From contig NZ_WPCU01000009.1 in the NCBI RefSeq assembly GCF_009742705.1, positions 7,613-71,612 of the forward strand: a stretch of DNA of 64,000 nt, written 5' to 3'. Both the position numbers and the translations under genes were made by a program. Positions 9,159 through 18,041 of this stretch are shown one piece after another; position 1 is the first letter of the stretch; each line of letters starts with the position of its first letter. A model generated the notes under the pieces. That model was not told the origin of the DNA. It saw nothing but the letters and a program-made list of their open reading frames with translations, and ran no database searches. This stretch comes from Auraticoccus cholistanensis. Its GTDB lineage: Bacteria; Actinomycetota; Actinomycetes; Propionibacteriales; Propionibacteriaceae.

Positions 9159-12100
9159 ATGCACGGCTTGGCCAGGCTCAGCATGGGCAACCGCGCCCTG
9201 ATCGCACTCGTCACCGTCTTCGTCATGGTGTTCGGCGTCATCACCACCAGCAACCTCAAGCAGGAGCTGATCCCCTCCCTCTCGCTGCCCACCGCGGTGG
9301 TCATCACCAGCTACCCGGGGGCCTCCCCGCAGGTGGTGGAGGAGAGCGTCACCGTGCCGGTCGAGCAGGCGGTGCAGGGGCTGCAGGACCTGGAGTCGAT
9401 CTCCTCGGAGTCCTCCACCGGCTCCTCCATGGTCACCGTGCAGATGACCTACGGCACCAACATGTCGGTGGTCCAGCAGGACCTGCAGGCCGCGATCAGC
9501 CGGATCGACCAGGTGCTGCCGGAGCAGGCCGACAGCCAGGTCTTCACCGGCTCGGTCGACGACATCCCGGTGCTCCAGGTCAGCGCCGCCAGCGACGAGG
9601 GCGCCGCCCGGCTGGCCGACACGCTGGAGGACGTGGTGGTGCCCGAGCTGGAGAAGCTGGAGGGCGTCCGCGCCGTCTCCATCTCCGGTGCGCCGACTCC
9701 GCAGGTGCTGGTCGACCTCGACACCGACGAGCTGGCCGAGGAGGGGCTGACCACCGCCGACGTCGCCGAGGCCGTCCAGGCCGCCGGCGCCCGCAGCTCG
9801 GCCGGCACCGTGGAGTCCGGCGAGGGCGACCTGTCGGTCACCGTGGGGGAGAGGCTGACCAGCGCCGAGGACGTCGCGGACGTCCGGCTGCTGTCCAGGA
9901 CCCGACCCGGGGAGACCTTCCCGCTCTCCGACGTGGCCGAGGTCGAGGACCGCGACGAGCCCCCCACCTCCGTCTCGCGCACCGACGGCCGCGAGAGCCT
10001 GTCGATGTCGATCACCAAGACCCCCGACGGCAACACGGTGGAGGTGTCGGAGGCCGTCCGGGCCGAGCTCGACGTGCTGGCCGAGCGGCTCGGCGAGGGC
10101 ACCGGCTTCACCACCGTCTTCGACCAGGCGCCCTTCATCGAGCAGTCCATCGAGGACCTGCTGACCGAGGGCGGGCTCGGTCTGGTGATGGCGGTGGTCG
10201 TCATCCTGCTGTTCCTGCTGTCGGTGCGCTCGACGCTGGTGACCGCGGTGTCCATCCCGGTGTCGGTGCTGATCGCGCTGATCGGGCTCGGCGTCGCCGA
10301 CTACTCCCTCAACATCCTGACGCTGAGCGCACTCACCATCGCCGTCGGGCGGGTGGTGGACGACTCCATCGTGGTCATCGAGAACATCAAGCGCCACCTC
10401 TCCTACGGCGAGCCGAAGGTGGCGGCCATCCTCACCGCGGTGCGCGAGGTGGCGCTGGCCATCACCGCCGCCACCGTCACCACCGTGGCGGTGTTCCTGC
10501 CCATCGGGCTGGTCGGCGGCCAGACCGGTGAGCTGTTCCGGCCCTTCGCCGTGACGACCGCGCTGGCGCTGCTCGCCTCGCTGCTGGTCTCGCTCACCAT
10601 CGTGCCGGTGCTCGCCTACTGGTTCCTCAAGCAGCCCGGCGGCGAGGTCGACGTGGCGGCGGTGCGGGCGGCGGCGGAGCAGAAGGAGCGCCGCAGCTGG
10701 CTGCAGCGCGGCTACGTGCCGCTGCTGCGGGGGGTGCTGCGCTTCCCGGTCGTGTCGCTGCTGGTGGCGGCCCTCGTGCTCGCCGGCACCGTCGCCATGG
10801 TGCCGCTGCTGAAGGTGTCCTTCCTGGGCGACTCCGGCCAGGACACCCTGACCGTCAGCCAGGAGTTCGAGCCCGGGCTGAGCCTGGAGGCCCAGACCGA
10901 GCGGGCCGTCGAGGTCGAGGAGGAGCTGCGCGACGTCCCCGGCGTGGTGACGGTGCAGACCACGGTGGGCAGCAGCGGCGGGGCCGAGGCGGCCTTCGGC
11001 GGCGGCGGCAGCGCCGACTCGGCCAGCTTCTCGGTCACCACCGACCCCGAGGCCGACCCCGCCCGGGTGCAGGCCGACGTGCAGGCGGTGCTCGACGGGT
11101 TCGGCGAGGACGTCGGCGAGCTCAGCGTCTCCGCCGCCGGCGGCGGCTTCGGCGGCAGCACCGACGTCGAGGTGGTGCTGACCGGCTCCGACCCCGACGC
11201 CCTCGAGCGGGGCGCGCGGGACGTGCTGGAGGCGATGGAGGGCATCGAGCAGGTCACCGAGACCACCTCCTCGCTGGTGGCCGACCAGCCCATCGTCAGC
11301 GTCCGCGTCGACCCGGAGGAGGCGACCCTGCAGGGGCTCACCCCGCAGGCCATCTCCAGCCAGCTCGAGGGCATCCTGGCCCCGGCGACGATCGGCTCGA
11401 TCGAGGTCGACGGCCTCACCCAGGACGTGGTGATGCGCGTCGGCGAGGCGCCGGTCGGGCTGGCCGAGCTCCGCGACCACGAGCTGCAGGGGACCGCCGG
11501 CCCGGTGCCGCTGTCCGACGTGGCCGACGTCGTGGCCGACGAGGTCGCACCCCAGGTGAACCGCACCGACGGCCAGCGCAGCGCCACCGTCTCGCTCACC
11601 CCCGCCGACCAGGACGACCTCGGCGCGGTGACCAGCGCGGTGACCGAGCGGCTGACCGGGGTGGACCTGCCCGAGGGCGTGCGGGCCGAGCTGGGCGGGG
11701 TCGCCACCGAGCAGGCCGACGCCTTCAACCAGCTCGGGCTGGCCCTGCTGGTGGCGATCGCCATCGTCTACGTCGTGATGGTGGCCACCTTCAAGAGCCT
11801 GGTGCAGCCACTGATCCTGCTGGTCTCGATCCCCTTCGCCGCGACCGGGGCCATCGGCGGGCTGCTGGTCACCGGGACGGCTCTCGGGGTGCCGTCGCTG
11901 ATCGGGATGCTCATGCTCGTCGGCATCGTGGTGACCAACGCCATCGTGCTGATCGACCTGGTGAACCACTACCGCGCGGGCGGGCAGCCCGGCTGGGACG
12001 CCCTGCTCAACGGGGCCCGGCAGCGGCTGCGGCCCATCCTGATGACCGCGGTCGCGACCATCTTCGCGCTGCTGCCGATGGCGATGGGCATCACCGGCGG

Positions 12101-12536
12101 CGGGCTCTTCGTGTCCCGGCCGCTGGCCGTGGTGGTGATCGGCGGGCTGTTCTCCTCCACGCTGCTCACCCTGCTCGTGGTGCCCGTGCTGTACGAGCTG
12201 GTGTCCCGCCGGGCGGACCGGCGCGAGGAGCGGCGGGTGCGCCGGGAGGCGAGGGCCGCCGGCGAGGACCCGCAGGCCGCGGTGGAGAGGCTGCGGCGGC
12301 AGCGCTGGGCCGAGGCCACCGGTGAGCCGGCGCCGGACGTCCCCGCCCGCCGGGACCCCGCGGCGGAGCCCGCACCGCTGCCCGCGGAGGAGGACGGGCG
12401 CTCGGTCGAGCCGGTCGGCGCCGCCACCCCGGGGGCGCAGCGTCCGGTGCTGGTCAACGGCTCGGCTCCGAGGAGCCGCCCGGCGCAGCCGCGGCACGCC
12501 GTGGTCGACCAGGACGAGCCGGACGGCTCCTCCTGA
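9159..12536 (+). CDS. RND-family efflux permease (HAE type, SwrC/AcrB-like)
   Basis: A 1125-residue RND transporter driven by the proton gradient. TM1 (NRALIALVTVFVMVFGVI) is followed by the porter domain and then TM2-6, including ALTIAVGRVVDDSIVVIENIKRHL with the paired Asp of the proton relay. The second half repeats this plan with TM7-12 (VVTNAIVLIDLVNHYRAGG). The last ~110 residues form an Arg/Pro-rich cytoplasmic tail. No periplasmic adaptor or outer-membrane channel gene is adjacent, as in Gram-positive SwrC-type exporters. Substrates could be lipids, peptides or drugs. The ATG at 9159 follows GAGGAG by 11 nt; an upstream in-frame ATG at 9114 lacks a ribosome-binding site. Confidence 0.88.
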   Translation: MHGLARLSMGNRALIALVTVFVMVFGVITTSNLKQELIPSLSLPTAVVITSYPGASPQVVEESVTVPVEQAVQGLQDLESISSESSTGSSMVTVQMTYGTNMSVVQQDLQAAISRIDQVLPEQADSQVFTGSVDDIPVLQVSAASDEGAARLADTLEDVVVPELEKLEGVRAVSISGAPTPQVLVDLDTDELAEEGLTTADVAEAVQAAGARSSAGTVESGEGDLSVTVGERLTSAEDVADVRLLSRTRPGETFPLSDVAEVEDRDEPPTSVSRTDGRESLSMSITKTPDGNTVEVSEAVRAELDVLAERLGEGTGFTTVFDQAPFIEQSIEDLLTEGGLGLVMAVVVILLFLLSVRSTLVTAVSIPVSVLIALIGLGVADYSLNILTLSALTIAVGRVVDDSIVVIENIKRHLSYGEPKVAAILTAVREVALAITAATVTTVAVFLPIGLVGGQTGELFRPFAVTTALALLASLLVSLTIVPVLAYWFLKQPGGEVDVAAVRAAAEQKERRSWLQRGYVPLLRGVLRFPVVSLLVAALVLAGTVAMVPLLKVSFLGDSGQDTLTVSQEFEPGLSLEAQTERAVEVEEELRDVPGVVTVQTTVGSSGGAEAAFGGGGSADSASFSVTTDPEADPARVQADVQAVLDGFGEDVGELSVSAAGGGFGGSTDVEVVLTGSDPDALERGARDVLEAMEGIEQVTETTSSLVADQPIVSVRVDPEEATLQGLTPQAISSQLEGILAPATIGSIEVDGLTQDVVMRVGEAPVGLAELRDHELQGTAGPVPLSDVADVVADEVAPQVNRTDGQRSATVSLTPADQDDLGAVTSAVTERLTGVDLPEGVRAELGGVATEQADAFNQLGLALLVAIAIVYVVMVATFKSLVQPLILLVSIPFAATGAIGGLLVTGTALGVPSLIGMLMLVGIVVTNAIVLIDLVNHYRAGGQPGWDALLNGARQRLRPILMTAVATIFALLPMAMGITGGGLFVSRPLAVVVIGGLFSSTLLTLLVVPVLYELVSRRADRREERRVRREARAAGEDPQAAVERLRRQRWAEATGEPAPDVPARRDPAAEPAPLPAEEDGRSVEPVGAATPGAQRPVLVNGSAPRSRPAQPRHAVVDQDEPDGSS

Positions 12537-12542
12537 CCGCAG

Positions 12543-12564
12543 CGCCGGCTGCCGGCAGCCGGCG
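12543..12564. terminator. 22-bp perfect palindrome between convergent genes
   Basis: A perfect palindrome (CGCCGGCTGCC and its complement, no spacer) lies 6 bp after the RND stop codon and 7 bp before the stop codon of the convergent methyltransferase gene. It is best read as a shared bidirectional terminator. Confidence 0.7.
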
Positions 12565-12571
12565 GGGCAGC

Positions 12572-13318
12572 TCAGAGGCTGAACTGCAGCACGTCGTCGT
12601 CCTCGTCGGTGCCGCCGCCGGGCACCGGGCGCGCCCGCCAGCAGGAGGACTGGAAGGGCAGCATCAGCGGCTCCAGCGGGCGTGCGAGGGAGTCGAACAG
12701 GGCGGCGACGTCGGCCAGCAGCGCGTCGCGACGGTCCTCCTCGACCGCCTGCACGGCGGGGCGGCGGGCCACCATGTCGACCAGCCCGGAGCGGGTGATC
12801 GGGATCCAGTTGCGGAAGTCGCGGTGCTCCACGGCGGTGAAGAAGGGGCTGTCCACCAGCAGCTCCACCGCCTCCTGGCCGTAGTCGCCGCGCATCGCCC
12901 CCGGGTCGACCTCCTGCACCATCCGGGCCAGCCGGCGCACCCAGGGCACGGTGTCGTCGCGGGTGGTCTGCACCACCGACAGGGTGCCCCCGGGGCGCAG
13001 CACCCGGGCGATCTCGGGCAGCGCCAGCCCGGGGGCGAAGTGCTGCAGGGTGTCGGAGGCGGTCACCGCGTCGAACTGGCGGGCCTTGAACGGCAGGCTC
13101 TCCGGCTGGCCGAGCACGGTCGCCGGCCCGCCCTGCGGCCCGGGCGTCGAGGCGGGCGCGGGCTGCCGGTCGAGCACGGTGACGTGGTGGCCGACGGCCT
13201 GCAGCTCGCGGGCGAAGACCGCCGATCCGTGGGCCAGGTCCAGGACCGCGGCGCCGTCGACCTCCACGAGCCAGGTCAGCGCGCCCGCCGGGTGCAGTGA
13301 TCGCCTGGTGGGTGCCAT
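12572..13318 (-). CDS. Class I SAM-dependent methyltransferase
   Basis: A 248-residue methyltransferase of the UbiE/Methyltransf_11 type. The SAM-binding motif I is altered (VLDLAHGSAVFARELQAVGHHVTVLDR, about residues 25-51). Motif II/III follows as FDAVTASDTLQHFAPGLALPEIARVLRPGG, ending in the usual acceptor-strand turn RVLRPGG. The C-terminus has no recognisable substrate domain, so the substrate is unknown. The ATG at 13318 is 6 nt after a TACAGT -10 box on the minus strand, so the transcript is probably leaderless. Confidence 0.8.
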   Translation of the reverse strand: MAPTRRSLHPAGALTWLVEVDGAAVLDLAHGSAVFARELQAVGHHVTVLDRQPAPASTPGPQGGPATVLGQPESLPFKARQFDAVTASDTLQHFAPGLALPEIARVLRPGGTLSVVQTTRDDTVPWVRRLARMVQEVDPGAMRGDYGQEAVELLVDSPFFTAVEHRDFRNWIPITRSGLVDMVARRPAVQAVEEDRRDALLADVAALFDSLARPLEPLMLPFQSSCWRARPVPGGGTDEDDDVLQFSL

Positions 13319-13324
13319 ACCCAG

Positions 13325-13330
13325 ACTGTA
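13325..13330 (-). promoter_or_regulatory. -10 box (TACAGT) for leaderless methyltransferase mRNA
   Basis: On the minus strand TACAGT is followed by CTGGGT (6 nt) and then the ATG of the methyltransferase gene. Confidence 0.55.
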
Positions 13331-13353
13331 GAGGTCCTGCGAGGCCGGGCGTC

Positions 13354-13554
13354 GTGAGCGACCCGTTGCAGGACCTCCTGCGGGTGGAGCGGATCCGTTC
13401 GGCGCTGGAGGCGGCCCGGGCCCTGGTAACCGAGCGCGCGCCGGTGGGGACGGGCTCACGGTTGGGCACAGGCGCAGATGGGGAGCGCGCAGGGCGCAGA
13501 TGGGAGGGCGCAGGGCGCGGGACCCGCTGGAACGAGTCCGACGGGCCCCGCTGA
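13354..13554 (+). pseudogene. Possible remnant of a truncated gene before the Tad operon
   Basis: This GTG-started frame of 66 codons begins with a protein-like helix (SDPLQDLLRVERIRSALEAARALVTERAP). That stretch resembles the start of the Fic/oxidoreductase-type proteins often encoded just upstream of Tad loci in Actinomycetota; the comparison is from memory. After about 30 residues the frame turns into Gly/Arg-rich low-complexity sequence over an imperfect tandem repeat (GCGCAGATGGG units at about 13469-13505). I read it as a decayed 5' fragment. A small real protein is less likely. No ribosome-binding site is evident. Confidence 0.35.
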
Positions 13555-13815
13555 CTCGGTCGGCACGGTGACCATGCGTGCACCGGGATGTCGGCCCCGG
13601 ACCAGCCGGGGACTCGACGACCACTCAAGATGGCTGGATCGCCGCGTGGGTTCCTGCACGACCGAGCTCCTGCTCCCATTGTGACCCCGATCACCCTCGA
13701 TGGGAAGACCTGTGGGGCACTGGTCTGACCGCGGGTCGTCCACAGCCGCGGGAGGCCGTCCACAGGTCCCCGGCGTCGCCGTGCGGCGGACGGCCCGGGC
13801 GACCACGGTCGCGGC
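13555..13815. other. Upstream region of the Tad operon with no gene seen
   Basis: The 13319-13815 interval contains only the possible remnant above and about 260 bp of non-coding sequence before ssd. Its base composition drops locally (around 13620-13690 it is less GC-rich than its surroundings), as expected of a promoter region. I could not assign a convincing -35/-10 pair. Confidence 0.4.
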
Positions 13816-14871
13816 ATGCGGAGCACGGGCGGAGGTCCCTCGGGCGGACCGGTGGCGCTGGTCAGCGGCGACGAGGAGCTGGCGGCGGGTTTCCTGGCGG
13901 CGGCGGCCGCCGCCGGCGTCGAGGTGCAGCAGGTGCACCGCGCCGAGGAGCTGCGGCCGGTGTGGGTCTCGGCCCCGCAGGTCTACCTCGGCCTCGACGT
14001 CGCCGAGCTGGTGCAGGCGGCGGGGCTGCGTGGCCGTCCTGGGGTGGGCCTGCTGGCCCGCCGGGGCAGCCCGGCGCTGAGCCGGTGGTCCGCCGCGCTG
14101 GACGCCTGCGTCATCGAGCTGCCCGACGTCGACGGGGTGCTGATGTCACGGCTGGCCGCCTCCGCCGGCAGCTCGGGCGGTGAGCTGGTGGTGCTGGTGG
14201 GCGCCGCCGGCGGGGTGGGCGTGTCCACCTCGGCGCTGGCCGTGGGGCGGGCGCTGGCCGAGCAGGAGTTCCGGGTCGTGGTGGTCGACCTGGACCCGTT
14301 GGGCGGCGGGCTCGACCTGACCGCCGGGGCCGAGCAGCTGCCCGGCTGGCGCTGGCCCGAGCTCGCCGCCGCCAGCGGGCAGGTGGGCGACCTCGGCGGC
14401 CACCTGCCGCAGGTCGAGGGGCTGGACCTGCTGGCGATGCCGCGGCGCGAGGGTGCGGTGCCCGGTCCGGCCGCGGTCGCCTCGGTGCTCGCCTCGGCGC
14501 GGCGCTGGTACGACGTCTGCCTGGTCGACGGGGCCTCCGGCGAGGGGGCGGAGGCCGCCGAGGCGCTGGCTGCGGCGTCACGGTGCTGGTTGCTGGTGCG
14601 GGCCGAGCTGCAGGGGCTGGCCGCCGGCGCCCGGCGGTGCGACCGGCTGCGGGCGGCCGGGCACCGCGTCGAGCTCGTGGTGGTCGCGGCCCCGGCGGCG
14701 GGGGTGGGCAGGCAGGCGGTGGAGCAGGCGGTGGGCGCGCCCGTGGTGGCCGTGGTCCCCGAGGACCGGCGGCTGCGCGGCGGCGTCGCACGGGGCGAGC
14801 GGGCGCTGGCCAGCGGCTCGCGGCGGTGGCGGCGGGCGGTGCGCCGGCTGGCGGCGGAGGTGCTCGCGTGA
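13816..14871 (+). CDS. ssd: Ssd/TadZ-like septum-site/pilus localisation protein
   Basis: A 351-residue MinD/ParA-fold protein at the head of a Tad operon, like Rv3660c (Ssd) of Mycobacterium. The N-terminal ~120 residues are a receiver-like region; the ATPase fold starts at about residue 125. The Walker A position reads GAAGGVGVSTSALA and lacks the usual deviant-Walker lysines. The Walker A' strand (VVVVDLDPLGGGLDLTAG) is kept. In TadZ/CpaE proteins this module places the pilus machine at the cell pole or septum. The GTG of tadA overlaps its stop codon (GTGA), indicating translational coupling. Confidence 0.8.
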   Translation: MRSTGGGPSGGPVALVSGDEELAAGFLAAAAAAGVEVQQVHRAEELRPVWVSAPQVYLGLDVAELVQAAGLRGRPGVGLLARRGSPALSRWSAALDACVIELPDVDGVLMSRLAASAGSSGGELVVLVGAAGGVGVSTSALAVGRALAEQEFRVVVVDLDPLGGGLDLTAGAEQLPGWRWPELAAASGQVGDLGGHLPQVEGLDLLAMPRREGAVPGPAAVASVLASARRWYDVCLVDGASGEGAEAAEALAAASRCWLLVRAELQGLAAGARRCDRLRAAGHRVELVVVAAPAAGVGRQAVEQAVGAPVVAVVPEDRRLRGGVARGERALASGSRRWRRAVRRLAAEVLA

Positions 14872-16013
14872 GCGCCGACACCGGTGAGCTGGACCTGCTG
14901 CGTCCCCGGCTGGCCGAGCTGGGGCGCGAACCCGGCCCCGCCGACGTGGCGGGTGAGATGCGTCGGCTCGGCTGGGTGGTCACCGACGAGTCCCTGCTGC
15001 ACACCATGGAGGCGCTGCGGCGCGACGCCACCGGCGCGGGTCCGCTGGACCCGCTGCTGCGGCTGCCGGGGGTGACCGACGTCCTGGTCAACGGACCCGA
15101 GCACGTCTTCATCGACCGGGGCCAGGGTCTGGAGCGGGTCGCCACCAGGTTCGCCGACGACGACGAGGTGCGCCGGCTCGCCAGCCGGCTGGCGGCTCGC
15201 GTGGGCCGGCGGCTGGACGACTCCTCGCCCTTCGTCGACGCCCGGCTGCCCGACGGCACCCGGGTGCACGCGGTGCTGGGCACCCTCGCCGACCCGGGCA
15301 CCTGCCTGTCGCTGCGCGTGCCGGCGGGCCGCCGGTTCAGCCTGCAGGACTGGGTCGCCTCCGGCTCGCTGCCCGCCGCCGGGGCGGAGCTGCTGCGCCA
15401 GCTGGTGGCGTGCCGGGCCGCCTTCCTGGTCTCGGGCGGGACGGGGTCGGGCAAGACCACGCTGCTGGCCTCGCTGCTCTCGCTCGTCCCGGCCCACGAG
15501 CGGCTGCTGGTGGTCGAGGACTCCCGCGAGCTGTCCCCGGACCACCCGCACTGCGTGCGCCTCGAGGGTCGGCCGGTCAACGCCGAGGGCGCCGGGGCGG
15601 TGTCGCTGACCGACCTGGTCCGCCAGGCGCTGCGGATGCGGCCGGACCGGGTGGTGCTGGGCGAGGTGCGCGGGGCCGAGATCTGCGACCTGCTGACGGC
15701 CCTGAACACCGGCCACGAGGGCGGCTGCGGCACCGTGCACGCCAACAGCGCCGCGGACGTGCCGGCACGGCTGGAGGCCCTGGCCGCGCTCGGCGGGATG
15801 CTCCCCGACGCCCTGCACTCGCTGGCAGCCGCCGCCCTCGACGCGGTGGTCCACATCCGCCGCGACGGCGACGGGCGACGGCTGGTGGCCGGGATCGACG
15901 TGCTCGTCCGGGACGGGCGCACGGTCCGCGCGGTGCCGGCGGTCGGTTTCGGTCCGCGGGGGCTGCGCAAGGACGAGGGCTGCGCCGCCCTCGAGAGGCT
16001 GCTGGCCCGGTGA
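14868..16013 (+). CDS. tadA: Tad pilus assembly ATPase TadA (CpaF)
   Basis: A 381-residue secretion ATPase (VirB11/CpaF family, hexameric, cytoplasmic) that powers Flp-type pilus assembly. The N-terminal domain (PLLRLPGVTDVLVNGPEHVFIDRG) is followed by Walker A SGGTGSGKTT with Lys196. The Asp box (LLVVEDSREL), Walker B (RPDRVVLGEVRGAE) and His box (GHEGGCGTVHANS) come next. All catalytic elements are intact. It starts at a GTG overlapping the ssd stop and is followed with a 4-bp overlap by tadB. A single ATPase is expected to serve both extension and retraction. Confidence 0.93.
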   Translation: MSADTGELDLLRPRLAELGREPGPADVAGEMRRLGWVVTDESLLHTMEALRRDATGAGPLDPLLRLPGVTDVLVNGPEHVFIDRGQGLERVATRFADDDEVRRLASRLAARVGRRLDDSSPFVDARLPDGTRVHAVLGTLADPGTCLSLRVPAGRRFSLQDWVASGSLPAAGAELLRQLVACRAAFLVSGGTGSGKTTLLASLLSLVPAHERLLVVEDSRELSPDHPHCVRLEGRPVNAEGAGAVSLTDLVRQALRMRPDRVVLGEVRGAEICDLLTALNTGHEGGCGTVHANSAADVPARLEALAALGGMLPDALHSLAAAALDAVVHIRRDGDGRRLVAGIDVLVRDGRTVRAVPAVGFGPRGLRKDEGCAALERLLAR

Positions 16014-16804
16014 GCGCCCTCGCCGCCCTGCTGGCCGGGCTGGCCGTCTTCTGGCTGGTCCCGCCGGCGGGTGCCCGCGACCTGCGGCGGCTGACCGCCG
16101 CACCGCTCCCCGGCCCGCGACGGCCGCGCCGCCGGTCGCCGTGTCCGGCGGTCGCGCCGGCCGCGCTGACCCCGGTGGTGGGAGCGGCCCTGCTGGGCGG
16201 GCGCCCGGCCGCCGTGGTGGTGCTCTGCCTGGCCCTGGTGGCCCTCACGGTCGCCGCCGTGGCGCGCACCCACCGTGCGGCGTCCCGCGCCGGGGAGACG
16301 TCGGTGGAGGTGGCCCGGGCCTGCAGCGTGCTGGCCGCCGAGCTGCGGATCGGGAAGGTGGCTGGGGAGGCCCTGGTCGACGCCGCCGACGACTGCCCGC
16401 TGCTGGCCCGGGCCGCGGCCGTGCACCGCTCCGGCGGGGACGTCGTCCCCGTGCTGCGCGAGCTGGCGGCCGCACCCGGCGGGTCGGGGCTGGCGGCGGT
16501 GGCCGACGCCTGGCAGGTGTCGGTGCGGACCGGGGCACCGCTGACCCGTGCCCTGGACCGGGTGTCGGCCGCGCTCGCGGCCGACCGCGCGGTGCACCGG
16601 CTGGTGGACGCCGAGCTGTCGGCGCCGCGGGCCACCGGGCGGATGCTCGCGGTGCTGCCGCTGGTCGGCCTGCTGCTGGGCTACGCGGTCGGGGGCGACC
16701 CGGTGGCCTTCCTGCTCGGCGGCTGGCAGGGCCAGGGCTGCCTGCTGGCCGGGGTGGTGCTGGCCTGCGCCGGGGTGCTGTGGAGCGAACGGCTGGCCCG
16801 GTGA
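16010..16804 (+). CDS. tadB: Tad pilus inner-membrane protein TadB
   Basis: A 264-residue membrane platform protein of the type II secretion F family. Hydrophobic segments lie at the N-terminus (about residues 1-20), at 50-80 and twice near the C-terminus (about 200-260). The cytoplasmic T2SSF-type helical bundle (LAAELRIGKVAGEALVDAA, QVSVRTGAPLTRALDRVSAAL) lies between them. With TadC it should form the inner-membrane base on which TadA acts. It starts at a GTG overlapping the tadA stop. Sequence similarity is modest, as usual in this family; operon position makes the call firm. Confidence 0.85.
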   Translation: MSALAALLAGLAVFWLVPPAGARDLRRLTAAPLPGPRRPRRRSPCPAVAPAALTPVVGAALLGGRPAAVVVLCLALVALTVAAVARTHRAASRAGETSVEVARACSVLAAELRIGKVAGEALVDAADDCPLLARAAAVHRSGGDVVPVLRELAAAPGGSGLAAVADAWQVSVRTGAPLTRALDRVSAALAADRAVHRLVDAELSAPRATGRMLAVLPLVGLLLGYAVGGDPVAFLLGGWQGQGCLLAGVVLACAGVLWSERLAR

Positions 16805-17562
16805 ACGGCTGGACGTGGGTGGCGGCCGGGCTGGCCGCACTGGCCGCGGCGGCCTGGGTGCGGGACCAGCCCGGCCTCGTGCGGTCCGCCGCCGCCTCGC
16901 CCGCCCGCGGCGGCCGGCCGCGCTGGCTCGGGTGGTGCCGCGGGCGGCCCGACGCCGTGCCGATGAGGACCCGGGTGCTGCTGGCCGTGCCGGTGGCGGC
17001 GGTGGCGCTGCTGCTGGTGGAGCGGCCGGCCCCGCTGGCCCTGCTGGCGGCGCTGCTCGCCGGGCTCGGGGTCTGGGTCGCGACGGGCCGGGTGGAGTCC
17101 GAGGAGCACCGGCGACGCCGGGAGCGGCTGCTGGCGGCGTGGCCTCGCACCTGGGAGCTGCTGGCCTGCTGCGTCGAGGCCGGGCTGCCGCTGGTGCAGG
17201 CCTGCCGGGCGGTCGCCGCCGTCCCCGAGGACCCGGCCGCGGAGGTGCTGCGGACGGTGGTGGCGAGGGTCGACGTGGGGATGAGCGAGGAGCAGGCGCT
17301 GCTCGAGCTGCGTGACGACCCCCTGGTGGGCCGGGTGGTCGCCGACCTGGCCCGCGGCCTGCGGTCCGGCACCGGCATGACCGAGCTGCTGCTGGCCCAC
17401 GCCGCCGAGGCCCGCGACAGCCACCACGCCGCGCTGCAGTCGAGGGCCAAGGCGGTCGGTGTGCGCAGCGTGCTGCCGCTGATGACCTGCTACCTGCCCG
17501 CCTTCTTCCTGGTGGGCATCGTCCCGGTCATCGGGGGAGCGGTCACCGCCCTGCTCCGGTGA
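16801..17562 (+). CDS. tadC: Tad pilus inner-membrane protein TadC
   Basis: A 253-residue T2SSF-family membrane protein. N-terminal helices (about residues 4-20 and 55-95) are followed by the F-domain (TWELLACCVEAGLPLVQACRAVA, MSEEQALLELRDDP, ARGLRSGTGMTELLLAHAAEARDSHHAALQSRAKAVGVRSVLPLMTCYLPAFF). The C-terminal helix is about 230-250. The LPLMTCYLPAFFLVGIVPV end is characteristic of TadC. It starts with GTG overlapping the tadB stop. Its own stop overlaps a further in-frame GTG (17559) that could extend the next gene. Confidence 0.88.
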   Translation: MNGWTWVAAGLAALAAAAWVRDQPGLVRSAAASPARGGRPRWLGWCRGRPDAVPMRTRVLLAVPVAAVALLLVERPAPLALLAALLAGLGVWVATGRVESEEHRRRRERLLAAWPRTWELLACCVEAGLPLVQACRAVAAVPEDPAAEVLRTVVARVDVGMSEEQALLELRDDPLVGRVVADLARGLRSGTGMTELLLAHAAEARDSHHAALQSRAKAVGVRSVLPLMTCYLPAFFLVGIVPVIGGAVTALLR

Positions 17563-17816
17563 CCTGCCCGTCCGACCCGACCGCCCCGCGTCCCGGTCCG
17601 CCGTCCGGCGGGCCGGGGCTCGGTGCTGCCCCCGCGCCGTGGGGTGCACCCCGCCGCGACGCACAGGCGGGCCCGACCTCCGGGTCTCGTCCACAGGCCG
17701 GTGCGGCGGGGGAACCGACCCGGCCGCCGGCGCCGACGGTGGGGGCAGGCCGAGGGGCCAGGTGCCCACCCGGGCGCCGAGGAGCAGGCGAGGGGCCTGC
17801 GAGAAGGGAGTGGACC

Positions 17817-18041
17817 ATGTCCGAGCACGAGACCGCCGTGGTGGCGACGCAGGAGACCGAGGACGTCGCCGGTCGCGACGACCGCGGCATGACGACGGCG
17901 GAGTACGCGGTCGGCACCGTCGCGGCGGTGAGCTTCGGCGGGGTGCTGGTGAAGATCCTCACCGACGAGAACCTGCGCAACCTGATCCTGCAGATCATCC
18001 TGTGGATCCTCGAGACCGTCAGCGGCGTGGTGCTGTCGTGA
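17817..18041 (+). CDS. DUF4244 Flp-pilin-like protein
   Basis: A 74-residue small membrane protein with the motif RGMTTAEYAVGTVAAVSFGGVLVKILTD (about residues 22-49), the DUF4244 family signature. The Gly-Met-Thr-Thr-Ala-Glu-Tyr stretch before one hydrophobic helix resembles the Flp prepilin processing site, with Glu at +5. It is the most likely major pilin of this Tad machine. The ATG at 17817 is preferred because GAAGGGAG lies just before it and the length then fits the family. A GTG at 17559 that overlaps the tadC stop would add 86 low-complexity residues. Confidence 0.75.
   Translation: MSEHETAVVATQETEDVAGRDDRGMTTAEYAVGTVAAVSFGGVLVKILTDENLRNLILQIILWILETVSGVVLS

Noticed and set aside
9153-13826. 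A 1557-codon open frame on the minus strand opposite the RND gene
   Set aside because: It mirrors the GC-rich third positions of the RND gene, is full of His/Gly/Gln/Asp low-complexity sequence, and has no ribosome-binding site or domain.
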